A stretch of 64,000 nucleotides of DNA from Pseudaestuariivita atlantica (GTDB taxonomy: Bacteria; Pseudomonadota; Alphaproteobacteria; Rhodobacterales; Rhodobacteraceae): the NCBI RefSeq assembly GCF_001205715.1, contig NZ_AQQZ01000005.1, positions 124,001 through 188,000 on the forward strand. Direction: 5' to 3'. Numbering within the stretch: the first letter of the stretch is position 1; each line of letters opens with the position of its first letter. Shown here in pieces: positions 15,803-24,850 of this stretch. A program made the position numbers and the translations under genes. The notes under the pieces were generated by a model, which worked only from the letters and a program-made list of their open reading frames with translations, did no database searches and was not told where the DNA came from.

Positions 15803-17239
15803 CTAGTTGAGCAGCACCCTCGGCAACCACAGCGCGATATCCGGGTAGGCGATCACCAGCGCCAGACCGATCAGCTGCAACAGCACGAAGGGCACGATCC
15901 CGCGATAGATCTCCTGGATCTTCACTTCCTTCGGGGCCACCGCCTTCATGTAGAACAGCGCGAACCCGAAGGGCGGCGTCAGGAACGAGGTCTGCAGGTT
16001 CACCGCGATCAGGATCGCGAACCAGTAGGTGACCTCGAACTTGTCGACGTGATCCCCGAAATCGAGGCTCGCGATGATCGGCGCAAAGACCGGCAGCACG
16101 ATCAGCGTGATCTCGATCCAGTCAAAGAAGAAGCCCAGCACAAAGACGATCAGCAGGACGGTGAAGAGCACGCGCCACGCGCCTACGTCCCCGACCCAGC
16201 TTTGCACGATCTCGTCCCCGCCGAGGAACCGGAACACGACCGAGAAGATCGTGGCGCCCAGGAAGATGCCAAAGATCATCGCGTTGGTCAGCATCGTGCG
16301 GTCCACGACCTCCCGCAACGTGGCGAAGAAAGCGCCAAGCCCCGTCTCGGTCTTCACCGCGTCCTCGCCCGGCTGGTTCAGCGTGAACTCCTTCACGCCC
16401 AGCGCCGGCAGGACGACAAGGTTGATGAGGCCCAGCAGAACCGCGCCCATCGCGCCCACGCCCGCCGCCTCCGTCGGGGTGGCCAGACCGCCAAGGATCG
16501 ACCCCAGCACCATACCGATCAGCACGACCGGCGGCACGAAACTGCGGAAGATCATGCCGATGTAACCCACCGTGGTGGTCGGGCCGATATTGGCCTCGAG
16601 CCGCGGCGCCAGCGCCGGATTGATGGTGCAGCGGATCACGATATAGGCAACGTACAGCCCCGCAAGGATCAGCCCCGGAAAGACGGCGGCGACGAACAGG
16701 TTGCCCACCGACCGGCTGAGAAGATCGGCCATGATCACCAGCATGATCGACGGCGGGATCAGGATGCCCAGCGTGCCCGACGCAGCGATTGTGCCGGTCG
16801 ACAGCTCGTGGCTGTAATTCCGCTGGATCATCACCGGCAGGGCCAGCAGGCTCATCATGATGACCGACGCACCGATGATGCCGGTGGTCGCGGCAAGGAT
16901 CGTGCCCATCAGCGTCACCGCCAGCGCCAGCCCGCCCGGCACGCGCCGCAACACGACCTGCAGACAGTTGAGCAGATCGCGCGCGATGCCCGACCGCTCC
17001 AGCATCGTGCCCATGAAGATGAACATCGGGATTGCGGTGAGGATCAGGTTCTCCATCACCCCGCCGAAGATGCGGCTGGGAAGGAGTTTCAGGAAGATCC
17101 ACTGAAACTCGCCCATCGCCATGCCGATGAAGGCAAAGCCAAGCCCGACACCGCCAAGGATGAAGGCCACCGGGAACCCCGTGAACAGCAGGATGCCCAG
17201 CGCCACGAACATGTAGATCGGAAGGTATTCGGCGAACAT
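15803..17239 (-). CDS. dctM: TRAP transporter large permease (DctM family)
   Basis: A 478-residue inner-membrane protein of about 12-14 helices, the ion-coupled permease of a tripartite ATP-independent periplasmic transporter. Typical sequences include the N-terminal LLFTGFPVAFILGGVGL, AIPMFIFMGTMLERSG, SGTLGILIPPSIMLVI and the C-terminal LTPPFGFALFYMKAVAP. The ATG overlaps the stop of the small-permease gene (TGATG), so the three subunits are translated from one message. Confidence 0.93.
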   Translation of the reverse strand: MFAEYLPIYMFVALGILLFTGFPVAFILGGVGLGFAFIGMAMGEFQWIFLKLLPSRIFGGVMENLILTAIPMFIFMGTMLERSGIARDLLNCLQVVLRRVPGGLALAVTLMGTILAATTGIIGASVIMMSLLALPVMIQRNYSHELSTGTIAASGTLGILIPPSIMLVIMADLLSRSVGNLFVAAVFPGLILAGLYVAYIVIRCTINPALAPRLEANIGPTTTVGYIGMIFRSFVPPVVLIGMVLGSILGGLATPTEAAGVGAMGAVLLGLINLVVLPALGVKEFTLNQPGEDAVKTETGLGAFFATLREVVDRTMLTNAMIFGIFLGATIFSVVFRFLGGDEIVQSWVGDVGAWRVLFTVLLIVFVLGFFFDWIEITLIVLPVFAPIIASLDFGDHVDKFEVTYWFAILIAVNLQTSFLTPPFGFALFYMKAVAPKEVKIQEIYRGIVPFVLLQLIGLALVIAYPDIALWLPRVLLN

Positions 17240-17802
17240 CAGTGGCCCCCTCCCAGCAACTCTTCTTCCTCGTCAGCGCCCAGCGCGCCGGACAGGCCCG
17301 CAAGCGACTTGATGAGTTGCGAAATCCCCGCCAGCAGCAGCATCCCGAACAGGACCAACAGCCCCGCCTTGACGATCCACAGGTTCGACAGGCCGGTCTG
17401 CGACTTGGAAATCTCTCCGGAAATGAAGCTCTGCTTCACGAAGGGCCAGCTCAGGTACAGCCCGATCGCCGCATAGGGGATCAGCGCCGCCAACAGTCCG
17501 ATCACCTCGATCAGGTGCTTGGTGCGATTGCTGAAACTGTCGCGCAACAACTCGATCCGCACATGCGCGTTGCGGGTATAGGCATACCCGATGGCGAACA
17601 CGATCAGCCCCGAGTGCAGCCAGTATTCGAATTCCTGGATCATGGTGGAGTTCAGCCCCGCGGGCTTCGGCACTCCGAAATAGCGCGTGATCACGTCGTA
17701 GCAGACGACCACGACCAGCGCGAAACCCATCCAGCCCCCGATCCCCGCCAGCGTGGCCAGCACCCGGTCTATGACCCGGCTGACGCCCAACAAGCCTTGC
17801 AT
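17239..17802 (-). CDS. dctQ: TRAP transporter small permease (DctQ family)
   Basis: A 187-residue four-helix membrane protein, the small TRAP subunit that pairs with DctM. It has the DctQ-type stretch VVVVCYDVITRYFG, a conserved EFEYWLHSGLIVFAIGYAY segment and an acidic tail (ADEEEELL). The ATG at 17802 has a GGGGAGGAT ribosome-binding site; the longer frame from 17859 is not needed. It lies about 105 bases after the receptor gene. Confidence 0.9.
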   Translation of the reverse strand: MQGLLGVSRVIDRVLATLAGIGGWMGFALVVVVCYDVITRYFGVPKPAGLNSTMIQEFEYWLHSGLIVFAIGYAYTRNAHVRIELLRDSFSNRTKHLIEVIGLLAALIPYAAIGLYLSWPFVKQSFISGEISKSQTGLSNLWIVKAGLLVLFGMLLLAGISQLIKSLAGLSGALGADEEEELLGGGH

Positions 17803-17907
17803 CAGACTATCCTCCCCTCTTGTGGCGCGCGGGGGCTCTCGCGGCCCCGTTGCACGCAAAGGCGGGCCCGGATCACACCGGGCCCGCCAGGTCCTGGACC
17901 TTGCGGC

Positions 17908-18936
17908 TTACTTCAGGTAGCCGAGATTTTTCCACTTCGCGTATTCGCCGCGGAACTGCTGCATGCTGTCCCAGACGTTCTTGAAGTCGGGGTTGGCCGC
18001 GATTTCCTCGGCCACGACTTCGTCCCACGCACCGCGGAAGGTGTTCAGCATGTCATCCGACCAGTAGTGGATGGTCACGCCGTTGGCTTCCATTTCCGCC
18101 AGCGCCTTGCCCTGGATCGCCTCGCCCTCGGCCAGCTGCGTCGCGGTGTTGGCGCGGCACGCGGTCGAGATCATGGCCCGCTGCGCATCCGTCATGCCAT
18201 CCCACTTGGCTTTCGAGATCAGCAGCTCCTGGATGGTCGACTGCTGGTGCCAGCCGGGGAAGTAGTAGTGCTTGGCGATGTTGTAGAACCCGAGGTTCTG
18301 GTCGATGGCCGGCATCGAGAACTCGGTCGCGTCGATCGTGCCGCGCTCCAGCGCCGGGTAGATGTCACCACCGGCCAGAAGCTGCGTGTCCACGCCCAGT
18401 TTCTGCATCACCTTCGCGCCAAGGCCGAAGAAGCGCATCTTCAGACCCTTCAGGTCTTCGGGCGAGTTGATTTCCTTGCGGAACCAGCCCGATGCCTCGG
18501 GAGCGATGACGCCACAGACCAGCGACTGGATGCCGTCGCGGTTGTAGATCTCGTTCATCATCTCCTCGCCACCGGCATACCAGTGCCATGCAAGGTATTC
18601 ACCCGCCGACGGGCCGAAGGGAACGGCGGCGAACAGGTTGTAGGCAGAGTTCTTCGACCCCCAGTAACCCGGCACCGACCAGCCCGCGTCAACCGACCCG
18701 TTCGACACGTTGTCGTAGATTTCCAGCGGCGGGACGAGCGCGTTCGGCTCGAAGAATTTCATCTCGATGTCGCCGCCCGAGATCAGGTTCAGCGTGTCCT
18801 GCAGTTTCACACCGGCCTGGCCCAGCTGGATCAGCGAACCGGGGAAGGTCGACGGCATGTTCAGGGTGACCTTTTCGGCCATGGCCGTACCGGCCGAGAA
18901 GACGGCCACGGTGGCCGCTGCGATAAGATGTTTCAT
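17908..18936 (-). CDS. dctP: TRAP transporter periplasmic receptor (DctP family, TakP-like)
   Basis: A 342-residue periplasmic solute-binding protein with a signal peptide (about residues 1-20, AMAEK). It resembles receptors of the TakP branch that bind 2-oxo acids and monocarboxylates as metal complexes; EASGWFRKEINSPEDLKGLKMRFFG and GTIDATEFSMPAIDQNLGF are the recognisable parts. The ATG at 18936 has a GGGAGGAAC ribosome-binding site. Ligand identity is not certain. Its closeness to the lyase and polymer genes raises uptake of uronate-derived acids as a possibility, but nothing in the sequence proves it. Confidence 0.88.
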   Translation of the reverse strand: MKHLIAAATVAVFSAGTAMAEKVTLNMPSTFPGSLIQLGQAGVKLQDTLNLISGGDIEMKFFEPNALVPPLEIYDNVSNGSVDAGWSVPGYWGSKNSAYNLFAAVPFGPSAGEYLAWHWYAGGEEMMNEIYNRDGIQSLVCGVIAPEASGWFRKEINSPEDLKGLKMRFFGLGAKVMQKLGVDTQLLAGGDIYPALERGTIDATEFSMPAIDQNLGFYNIAKHYYFPGWHQQSTIQELLISKAKWDGMTDAQRAMISTACRANTATQLAEGEAIQGKALAEMEANGVTIHYWSDDMLNTFRGAWDEVVAEEIAANPDFKNVWDSMQQFRGEYAKWKNLGYLK

Positions 18937-19000
18937 AATGTTCCTCCCAATCAGGCCGAATCTGTCGCGTCGGCCCTTGCTAGTAATTATCGGTGGTAGA

Positions 19001-19014
19001 GTGCCGAATGGCAC
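19001..19014. other. Short stem-loop upstream of dctP
   Basis: GTGCC-GAAT-GGCAC, a 5-bp perfect inverted repeat in the 82-base gap between the dctP start and the end of the catabolic operon. It may be an end signal for the minus-strand operon or a small operator. Confidence 0.25.
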
Positions 19015-19018
19015 ATGG

Positions 19019-19315
19019 TCAACTGGCCGCCTCGCCTCCTTTCCGCCAGCCATATGTTTTCACTGTCTTTTCTTCGATCATGTCCGCGGTCGCGGCGTCG
19101 AAATCCCGGAAATGCGCGGTGTCCAGATGCGCGTCGAACGCGGCCCGGTCGGCATAAAGCTCGTACAGGAATACCTCGTTCCCCTCGCGGCAGACGTCGA
19201 ACTGGTGGCATCCCGCCTCGGTTGCGAGCGAGGTTTCGGCATTGGCAAGCATCCGTGGCAGGAACGCGTCCACCGCGTCCGCCCGCACCCGGAATGTCAC
19301 GCAGACCGCGTACAT
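19019..19315 (-). CDS. Antibiotic biosynthesis monooxygenase (ABM) family protein
   Basis: A 98-residue dimeric alpha+beta-barrel protein of the ABM/LsrG-like family. Members act as cofactor-free quinol monooxygenases or sugar-phosphate isomerases. The pattern CVTFRVRADAVDAFLPRM followed by EAGCHQFDVCREGNEVFLYELYAD and AFDAHLDTAHFRDF is typical. The ATG overlaps the upstream oxidoreductase stop (TGATG), which ties it to the catabolic operon. The reaction cannot be named. Confidence 0.85.
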   Translation of the reverse strand: MYAVCVTFRVRADAVDAFLPRMLANAETSLATEAGCHQFDVCREGNEVFLYELYADRAAFDAHLDTAHFRDFDAATADMIEEKTVKTYGWRKGGEAAS

Positions 19316-20352
19316 CAGCCATGTCCCCCCGTGTCGATCCAGCGCCCCTCCCGCGCCGATGCATAGGCCGCCTCGGCCACCTGCATGACGTGAATGTAGT
19401 CCGCCGCCTCGTTTTCCAAGGGCGCGCCGTGGTCGAGGTGGTCGATGACATGCCCAATCAGGAAGGCCACGCAGCCGCCGCCGAAGGTGGTGGGATAGCT
19501 GACGCCGTTCTCTCCCACCGGCAGCGCGTCGGTGCTGCCGAAGGCGCGCAGGGTGATCTGGCCGCGTCCATTCAGGCGCAGGACACCGCCCTCGGTCTCT
19601 ATCTCCATCTCGCCCATGGTCAGGCGCAGGTTGTCGGCGTCGTGATCGACCAGCCGGTTGCCATCGAACTGCGACCGCGCCCCGCCCGCGTGCTCCATCA
19701 GCAGCAACCCCGCATCCTCGCCCGCGATCGCGGGGTTGAGCCGCCGCAGGTCGGCGAAGACCCGCGTCACGTCGCCCAGCATCCAGCGGAACGTGTCGAT
19801 GAAATGCACGCCGGTCTCGTGGATCAGCAGGCGCGGCATGGCCTGGAAGGCGGGCTGGCGATCCAAGTAGGCGTCGGGCCCCCGCCCGTCACCGGGCCGC
19901 AAGGCGAACCGCGCCTGGTACACCGCGCCCAGATCGCCTGTGTCCAGCAACGCCTTCATCCGGCGGTACCACGGCTGGAACCGGAAGTTTTCATGCACGA
20001 CGATCCGCGCGCCCGCCGCCTCCGCCTCGGCGATCACCGCCTGCGCCTCTTCGATCGAGGTGCAGAAGGGCTTCTGGCAGACGATCGGCCGCCCACGCCC
20101 AAGGCTCGCGCGGATCAGCTCCGCATGGGCGGGCGGCGGCGCGATGATGTCGACGATGTCGGGCGCGGTCGCCGCGACCATGTCACCCGCCCCGGCAAAC
20201 CCTTGCGCGCCGGTTTCCACTGCCGCCGCCTCGCGCCGCCCGGCATCCGTGTCGCACACGCCCACGATCCGCACCCGCGCGTCACCCGCCCACGCCGCCA
20301 CGTGGAACCGGCTGAAATATCCCAGCCCGGCTATGGCGACGCGCAGGGTCAT
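19315..20352 (-). CDS. Gfo/Idh/MocA family NAD(P)-dependent oxidoreductase
   Basis: A 345-residue cytoplasmic dehydrogenase with an N-terminal Rossmann fold (VAIAGLGYFSRFH) and the family's EKP-like motif as CQKPFCTS (about residue 90-97). Such enzymes oxidise or reduce sugars, inositols and related polyols. The ATG at 20352 overlaps the preceding stop by four bases (ATGA), and the longer frame to 20388 is discarded. It sits between an isopropylmalate-type dehydrogenase and an ABM protein under a GntR regulator, suggesting sugar or sugar-acid breakdown. Confidence 0.9.
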   Translation of the reverse strand: MTLRVAIAGLGYFSRFHVAAWAGDARVRIVGVCDTDAGRREAAAVETGAQGFAGAGDMVAATAPDIVDIIAPPPAHAELIRASLGRGRPIVCQKPFCTSIEEAQAVIAEAEAAGARIVVHENFRFQPWYRRMKALLDTGDLGAVYQARFALRPGDGRGPDAYLDRQPAFQAMPRLLIHETGVHFIDTFRWMLGDVTRVFADLRRLNPAIAGEDAGLLLMEHAGGARSQFDGNRLVDHDADNLRLTMGEMEIETEGGVLRLNGRGQITLRAFGSTDALPVGENGVSYPTTFGGGCVAFLIGHVIDHLDHGAPLENEAADYIHVMQVAEAAYASAREGRWIDTGGHG

Positions 20353-21440
20353 ATCCGCGCCTCCAGCGCCGCGACCATCGCGCGGCATCCCATGTCCCCG
20401 CCGAACTCCATCGGGCGCAGCTCGCCTTCTGCAAAGCCGCGCTCCACCGCCGCCTCGATCAGCCGCGCCGCTCCGTCATAGGCGGGCTCGTCCCGCCGTT
20501 CGCCCAGCCATTCCAGCATCATCGCCCCGGACAGCACCGCCGCCAGCGGGTTCGCCTTGTCCTGCCCCATGATGTCGGGCGCGCTGCCATGGGCGGGCTG
20601 AAACAGCGCGTGATCGTCGCCGTATTCGCCGCAGGCCGCCATCCCCATGCCGCCCACCAGCCCGCCCGCAAGGTCCGACAGGATGTCGCCAAAGATGTTC
20701 TCCATCACCAGCACGTCCGCCTCCCACGGCTTCCGCACGAGGTCCAGCGCCATCGCGTCGACATAGGCATAGGCGCGCTTGGCGTCCGGGAAATCGCCCG
20801 CCACCTCGTCATAGATCTTGCGAAAGAACGCCTGGCTGGTGAACACGTTGGCCTTGTCCACGCAGGTCAGCACTCCGGGCCGCCCCCGCGCGCGGCGCTT
20901 CTCGGCCAGCCGGAACCCGAACCGGTGCAGCTTTTCCGTGGTTGTGCGAGAGATGCGCATGATGTCATGCACCGCCTCGTCCCCGAACACCTCCGCCCGT
21001 CCATGCACCGCCGCCGAATAGAACAGCCCCTCGGTCGACTCGCGCAGGATCACGAGGTCCAGCCCCGCCGCGCGCGGATCGGCCAGCCTCTGCGGAGCGT
21101 TGGGATAGGCCTTGACCGGGCGCACCCCGGCGTACAACTGGAAAAGGTCGCGCAGGCGCAGGTGCGGGCTGATCTCGGTCCCGTCCGCGTGCCGGACCGA
21201 CGGCAGGCCGATCGCGCCAAGGAAGATCGCCTCTCCCCGCCCCGCCCGCGCCTCGCCATCGGGCTCTATGTCCTGCCCCGTCTTCTTGTAATATTCCGCC
21301 CCCGCCGCGATCACGTCCCGCCGCAAGGCGGGCAACCCGACCCGCGCCAGCGCCCGGTCGGCCAGATGCAAAGCGGCCTCCGTCACCTCGACCCCGATCC
21401 CGTCTCCGGGGATGACTGCGATATGTGCGGCTTCGGTCAT
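20349..21440 (-). CDS. Isocitrate/isopropylmalate dehydrogenase family enzyme (tartrate dehydrogenase-like)
   Basis: A 363-residue metal- and NAD-dependent beta-decarboxylating dehydrogenase. Family marks are [16 protein letters not shown], the substrate Arg in [21 protein letters not shown], and the Asp cluster in [32 protein letters not shown]. It is not in a leucine operon, and the local GntR context favours a tartrate/malate or other 2-hydroxy-acid substrate. It follows the regulator by eight bases and has a GAGGAG ribosome-binding site. Confidence 0.88.
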   Translation of the reverse strand: MTEAAHIAVIPGDGIGVEVTEAALHLADRALARVGLPALRRDVIAAGAEYYKKTGQDIEPDGEARAGRGEAIFLGAIGLPSVRHADGTEISPHLRLRDLFQLYAGVRPVKAYPNAPQRLADPRAAGLDLVILRESTEGLFYSAAVHGRAEVFGDEAVHDIMRISRTTTEKLHRFGFRLAEKRRARGRPGVLTCVDKANVFTSQAFFRKIYDEVAGDFPDAKRAYAYVDAMALDLVRKPWEADVLVMENIFGDILSDLAGGLVGGMGMAACGEYGDDHALFQPAHGSAPDIMGQDKANPLAAVLSGAMMLEWLGERRDEPAYDGAARLIEAAVERGFAEGELRPMEFGGDMGCRAMVAALEARI

Positions 21441-21448
21441 TCGGCTCC

Positions 21449-22129
21449 TCAGAATTGCGGCAGGCCCATCCGTTCAAGGATGTGCAGAAGTTCCCGCGCC
21501 GCCCGCTCGCGGTGGTCGCGGAACAACCGGCGCACGCCCTCGGCATCGCCGCGCCGCAACGCACCGAGGATTTCGCGATGCTCGGCGGTCGACCGGTGCG
21601 GCATGTCGCGCATCCGCAAGGTCACCATCCGCGCGCGATGCGCCTGGTCGAACAGGGTGGAGGCGATGGCGGTCAGCCGGTCATTGCCGTGCAATTCCAG
21701 CAACGTGCGGTGAAACCGGTCATCCGCCGCCGCCCATGCATCGAGGTCGGGCTTCTCCAGCGCCGCCTCCATGTCCGAGGTCGCCTCTTCCAGCGGGGCC
21801 AGCACCTGCGCGTCCGGGCGGCGCAGGGCCAGTTCCGCCGCCGCGTGCGGCTCCAGCGCCGTCAGGATCTCGTAGATGTCGTTCATGTCCGCCGCGCTCA
21901 CCGGGAGGATGCGCGCGCCGCGTCGCGGGACCAGCTCTACCAGCCCCTCGGCCTGCAGCCGGATCAGCGCCTCGCGCACCGGCGTGCGGCTCATGCCCAG
22001 GCGTTCGGCAATCTCTGGCTCGGTTGCCTGGAAACCGGGGAGCAGGCGGTTCGACAGGATCTCGGCCTTCAGCCGCGTATAGGCATCGCCCACCCGGCTT
22101 GCACCTTGCTCCATCCCCCTCGCCTGCAT
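21449..22129 (-). CDS. GntR-family regulator with FCD domain
   Basis: A 226-residue transcription factor. The N-terminal winged helix-turn-helix spans about residues 10-75 (EPEIAERLGMSRTPVREALIRLQAEGL), followed by an all-helical FCD ligand-binding domain with the metal-site pattern D...H (DDRFHRTLLELHGN) and later His residues (HREILGAL). Such regulators usually repress a neighbouring catabolic operon until an organic acid binds. The ATG at 22129 has a GGGGAG site; 22114 is an alternative. It is the first gene of the operon and is divergent from the hydrolase gene at 22239, with a palindrome between. Confidence 0.9.
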   Translation of the reverse strand: MQARGMEQGASRVGDAYTRLKAEILSNRLLPGFQATEPEIAERLGMSRTPVREALIRLQAEGLVELVPRRGARILPVSAADMNDIYEILTALEPHAAAELALRRPDAQVLAPLEEATSDMEAALEKPDLDAWAAADDRFHRTLLELHGNDRLTAIASTLFDQAHRARMVTLRMRDMPHRSTAEHREILGALRRGDAEGVRRLFRDHRERAARELLHILERMGLPQF

Positions 22130-22197
22130 CTTGGCGCGCTCCCCCGGTTTGCGCCAAGATCGTTGCAAAGCGGGCGCGAGTCGTCAAATACTTTTAT

Positions 22198-22217
22198 GTA
22201 TGCATTAATGCGTGCAT
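22198..22217. promoter_or_regulatory. Palindromic operator candidate for the GntR-type regulator
   Basis: The core GCATTAATGC (22202-22211) is a perfect 10-bp palindrome, and the flanks (TGTAT on the left, GTGCA on the right) extend it imperfectly. It lies in the 109-base divergent gap between the GntR gene and the hydrolase gene, 22 bases before the hydrolase start codon, in locally AT-rich DNA. Confidence 0.6.
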
Positions 22218-22238
22218 TGCAGGAATGGAGGACAATCC

Positions 22239-23021
22239 ATGCTCGACAATGGTTTGTGGGACATCTACGCGCTGAAATACGCGGACAGGAACGCGCGCAC
22301 CCGGTCGGATTCCTTCATCGGCGACGATCATCCCGCCGCGCCGCACGGCATGGATTACTTCGTCTGGGTGCTGTGTAACGGGTCCCGGCAGATCCTTGTG
22401 GATACCGGCTATGACGCGGCAGAGGCCGCCCGGCGCAACCGCCCGATCCTGCGCGACCCGGTCGCGGCACTTCAGGCGCTGACCATCGACGCCGCGCGGA
22501 TCGACACTGTCATCATCACCCACCTGCATTACGATCATGCTGGCGGGCTTGATCGCTACCCGGCGGCCACCTTCCACCTGCAGGCGTCAGAGATGGCCTT
22601 TGCCACCGGCCCCTGCATGTGTGACCCCGACCTGCGCGCACCCTTCACCGCCGACCACGTGTGCGACATGGTGCGCCACGTCTATTCCGGCCGCGTGGTG
22701 TTCCACCAGGGCGCGGCCGAGGTCGCTCCGGGCGTCACGGTCCACCGCGTCGGCGGCCATTCCAGCGGCTTGCAGGCGGTGCGCGTGATGACGCCGGGCG
22801 GGCCAGTCTGCCTCGCCTCGGACGCCGCGCATTACTACGAGAATTTCGAAGCCGGCAAACTCTTCCCCATCGTCTTCGACCGGGCCGAGATGCGGCGCGG
22901 CTTCGACCTGATCCGGACGCTCGCGGGCGATCCCGCGCGGGTGATCCCCGGTCACGATCCGCTGGTGCGCGAACGGTTCCCGGCCATCGGCACCAGCGGT
23001 TTCGTCTGGAAACTGTCCTGA
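22239..23021 (+). CDS. Metallo-beta-lactamase-fold hydrolase (lactonase-like)
   Basis: A 260-residue enzyme of the N-acyl homoserine lactonase-like branch of the metallo-beta-lactamase superfamily. The di-zinc motif is THLHYDHAGG (about residue 88-97), with further ligands in VGGHSSG, SDAAHYY and IPGHDPLV. The ATG at 22239 follows a GGAG site, while the longer frame starting at 22212 runs into the operator. Because it shares a control region with a catabolic operon, the natural substrate may be a sugar-acid lactone rather than a quorum signal. Confidence 0.85.
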   Translation: MLDNGLWDIYALKYADRNARTRSDSFIGDDHPAAPHGMDYFVWVLCNGSRQILVDTGYDAAEAARRNRPILRDPVAALQALTIDAARIDTVIITHLHYDHAGGLDRYPAATFHLQASEMAFATGPCMCDPDLRAPFTADHVCDMVRHVYSGRVVFHQGAAEVAPGVTVHRVGGHSSGLQAVRVMTPGGPVCLASDAAHYYENFEAGKLFPIVFDRAEMRRGFDLIRTLAGDPARVIPGHDPLVRERFPAIGTSGFVWKLS

Positions 23022-23122
23022 CGCCGCCGCCTCGGGCGAAATGTACAGAACGGACCCCTGAAATGTGCAAATTGTACAGTTTTCGCGGACTCGACTCGGG
23101 TCTGATCGGGGGCTATGTTTGC

Positions 23123-23137
23123 GAACATACCATGAAC
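23123..23137. promoter_or_regulatory. LexA (SOS) box of alphaproteobacterial type
   Basis: GAAC-ATACCAT-GAAC fits the GAAC-N7-GAAC form (reverse complement of GTTC-N7-GTTC) recognised by LexA in alphaproteobacteria. It ends 18 bases before the imuB start, a position suited to repression of this damage-tolerance gene. Confidence 0.75.
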
Positions 23138-23155
23138 ATCTAGCTGCCATCCTGG

Positions 23156-24811
23156 ATGCCCAAGACCCGAATCCTGTCCCTGTGGTTCCCGCGACTGGGG
23201 GCCGAACGGCTGTTGCGGACCGCGCCGCATCTGGCCTCGGTGCCCTTTGCCGTGGTGCGCGATACCGGGCAGATGCAGGTCCTGTCCTCGTTGTCCTTGA
23301 TGGCCTCGCAAAGGGGCCTGACGCTGGGCCAGCCCCTGCGCGATGCGCAGGCCATGTGCCCGGAATTGCTGACGAAATTGCAGAACCCGCAATCCGAGGC
23401 GACGTTCCTTTCGACCCTGCGCCGCTGGGCCGGGAAGTTCTCTCCATGGGTCGCCGAAGAGGCGCCTGACGCGCTCAACATCGACCTGACGGGCTGCGCG
23501 CATCTCTTTGGCGGGGAAGAGAAATTGCTGGTGCAGGTGGTCGAGGACTGCGCCGATCTGGGCCTCACCGCCTGCCCCGGCATCGCCGACACGCTGGGCG
23601 CGGCATGGGCCCTGGCCCGGTTCGCAGGCCGCGCGCCGGGGGCCGACCGCAGCGGCGACGCCATCGACCAGGAGGCGCGCGCGACCCGCTCCCGCGCCGT
23701 CAAACGCCGCCATTGGGAACGCGGCGGCGCCCCGCCTTCTGCCGCGCAACCCCTTGTTCACACGTCACGAATCGCGGCAGTGGGCAAAACGCACTCGGCC
23801 CTTGGCCCGCTGCCCATCGCCGCGCTGCGGCTGGAGCCCGAGGTGGTGCAAAGCCTGTCGCGGCTGGGATTGCGGCGGGTGTCGGACCTCAGCGGTCAGC
23901 CCCGCGCGGCGCTGGCACGGCGGTTCGGCAAGGGGCTGGTGCTGCGGCTTGACCAGGCGTTCGGATCGGCGCCCGAACCGATCTCTCCGGCCAAGCCCGA
24001 CATCTCCTTTTCCACCCGCCTGACCCTGCCGGAACCGATCGGGCTGGAAAGCGACATGCAGGCCGCCGTCGATCGCCTTCTGCCGCCCCTCTGTGACGCG
24101 TTGCGCCGGGCCGGGCAGGCCGCCCGCGCCGTCCGGCTGGAGGCGCACCGCACCGACGGCACCATGGGCTGGGCGGTGGTGAACCTCGCCCGGCCCGCCG
24201 ATGTCCCGGACCGCCTGCGCCCACTTTTGTACATGAAGATCAACGAGATAGAGGCGGGTTTCGGGATCGACATGATCCGGCTTGAAGTGACGCGGGCGGA
24301 ACCGACGCAGGACCGCAAGACCACCGGCCACCTTGATGCGGCGCACGCGGTGTCGCAGCGCCTGGCCCGGAACACCGCGATCGACGACCTGGTGGGGCGG
24401 ATCGGTGCGCGGATCGGGATGGAGGCGATCACCCGGCGGCATCCGGCCTCGTCCCACCTGCCCGAAAAGGCGGCACAGGTTCTGACGGCGGCGTGGTCCG
24501 ATGCGGCAGGCCCGTGGCCCCAGCCGCCCGCCGCGCGCCCCCTGCTGCTGCACCGGCCCGAACCGGTGACCGCCCCGGACACCGCGACCGTGCCGCAGGA
24601 ATTTCGGTGGCGGAACAGGACGTTGCAGGCCGTTGCCGCAACCGGGCCGGAACGCATCGCGCCGGAATGGTGGCTCGACGATCCAGACTGGCGCACCGGC
24701 GTGCGGGATTACTGGCAGGTCACCACCGATGCCGGCGACCGCCTGTGGCTCTACTTCGCCCACGGCGCGGACATGTCCCCCGGCTGGTTCTGCCACGGCA
24801 GCTTTGCCTGA
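23156..24811 (+). CDS. imuB: ImuB-like Y-family DNA polymerase homologue
   Basis: A 551-residue inactive-type Y-family polymerase relative that acts as an adaptor for error-prone lesion bypass, linking the beta clamp, ImuA and DnaE2. The N-terminal ILSLWFPRLGAERLL, the finger region MASQRGLTLGQPL, and PDALNIDLTGCAHLFGGEE are typical. In most alphaproteobacteria imuB lies in an imuA-imuB-dnaE2 operon. Here neither partner is adjacent: a hydrolase gene is upstream and DUF2794 downstream. An SOS-type box lies 18 bases before the start, which supports damage control. The ribosome-binding site is weak. Confidence 0.88.
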   Translation: MPKTRILSLWFPRLGAERLLRTAPHLASVPFAVVRDTGQMQVLSSLSLMASQRGLTLGQPLRDAQAMCPELLTKLQNPQSEATFLSTLRRWAGKFSPWVAEEAPDALNIDLTGCAHLFGGEEKLLVQVVEDCADLGLTACPGIADTLGAAWALARFAGRAPGADRSGDAIDQEARATRSRAVKRRHWERGGAPPSAAQPLVHTSRIAAVGKTHSALGPLPIAALRLEPEVVQSLSRLGLRRVSDLSGQPRAALARRFGKGLVLRLDQAFGSAPEPISPAKPDISFSTRLTLPEPIGLESDMQAAVDRLLPPLCDALRRAGQAARAVRLEAHRTDGTMGWAVVNLARPADVPDRLRPLLYMKINEIEAGFGIDMIRLEVTRAEPTQDRKTTGHLDAAHAVSQRLARNTAIDDLVGRIGARIGMEAITRRHPASSHLPEKAAQVLTAAWSDAAGPWPQPPAARPLLLHRPEPVTAPDTATVPQEFRWRNRTLQAVAATGPERIAPEWWLDDPDWRTGVRDYWQVTTDAGDRLWLYFAHGADMSPGWFCHGSFA

Positions 24812-24850
24812 ACACTTGATTTCACGCCGAAACACCGCAACCTTTGGCCC

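Noticed and set aside
15788-17476. 562-residue plus-strand open frame
   Set aside because: It lies opposite the TRAP permease genes and is a His/Gln/Asp-rich shadow without any known fold.
22239-23021. Quorum-quenching lactonase as a firm call
   Set aside because: The zinc motif is shared by many metallo-beta-lactamase-fold hydrolases, and the operon context points to catabolism; only the fold is supported.
23062-23143. 26-residue peptide frame before imuB
   Set aside because: No ribosome-binding site, and it overlaps the SOS box; more likely leader DNA.
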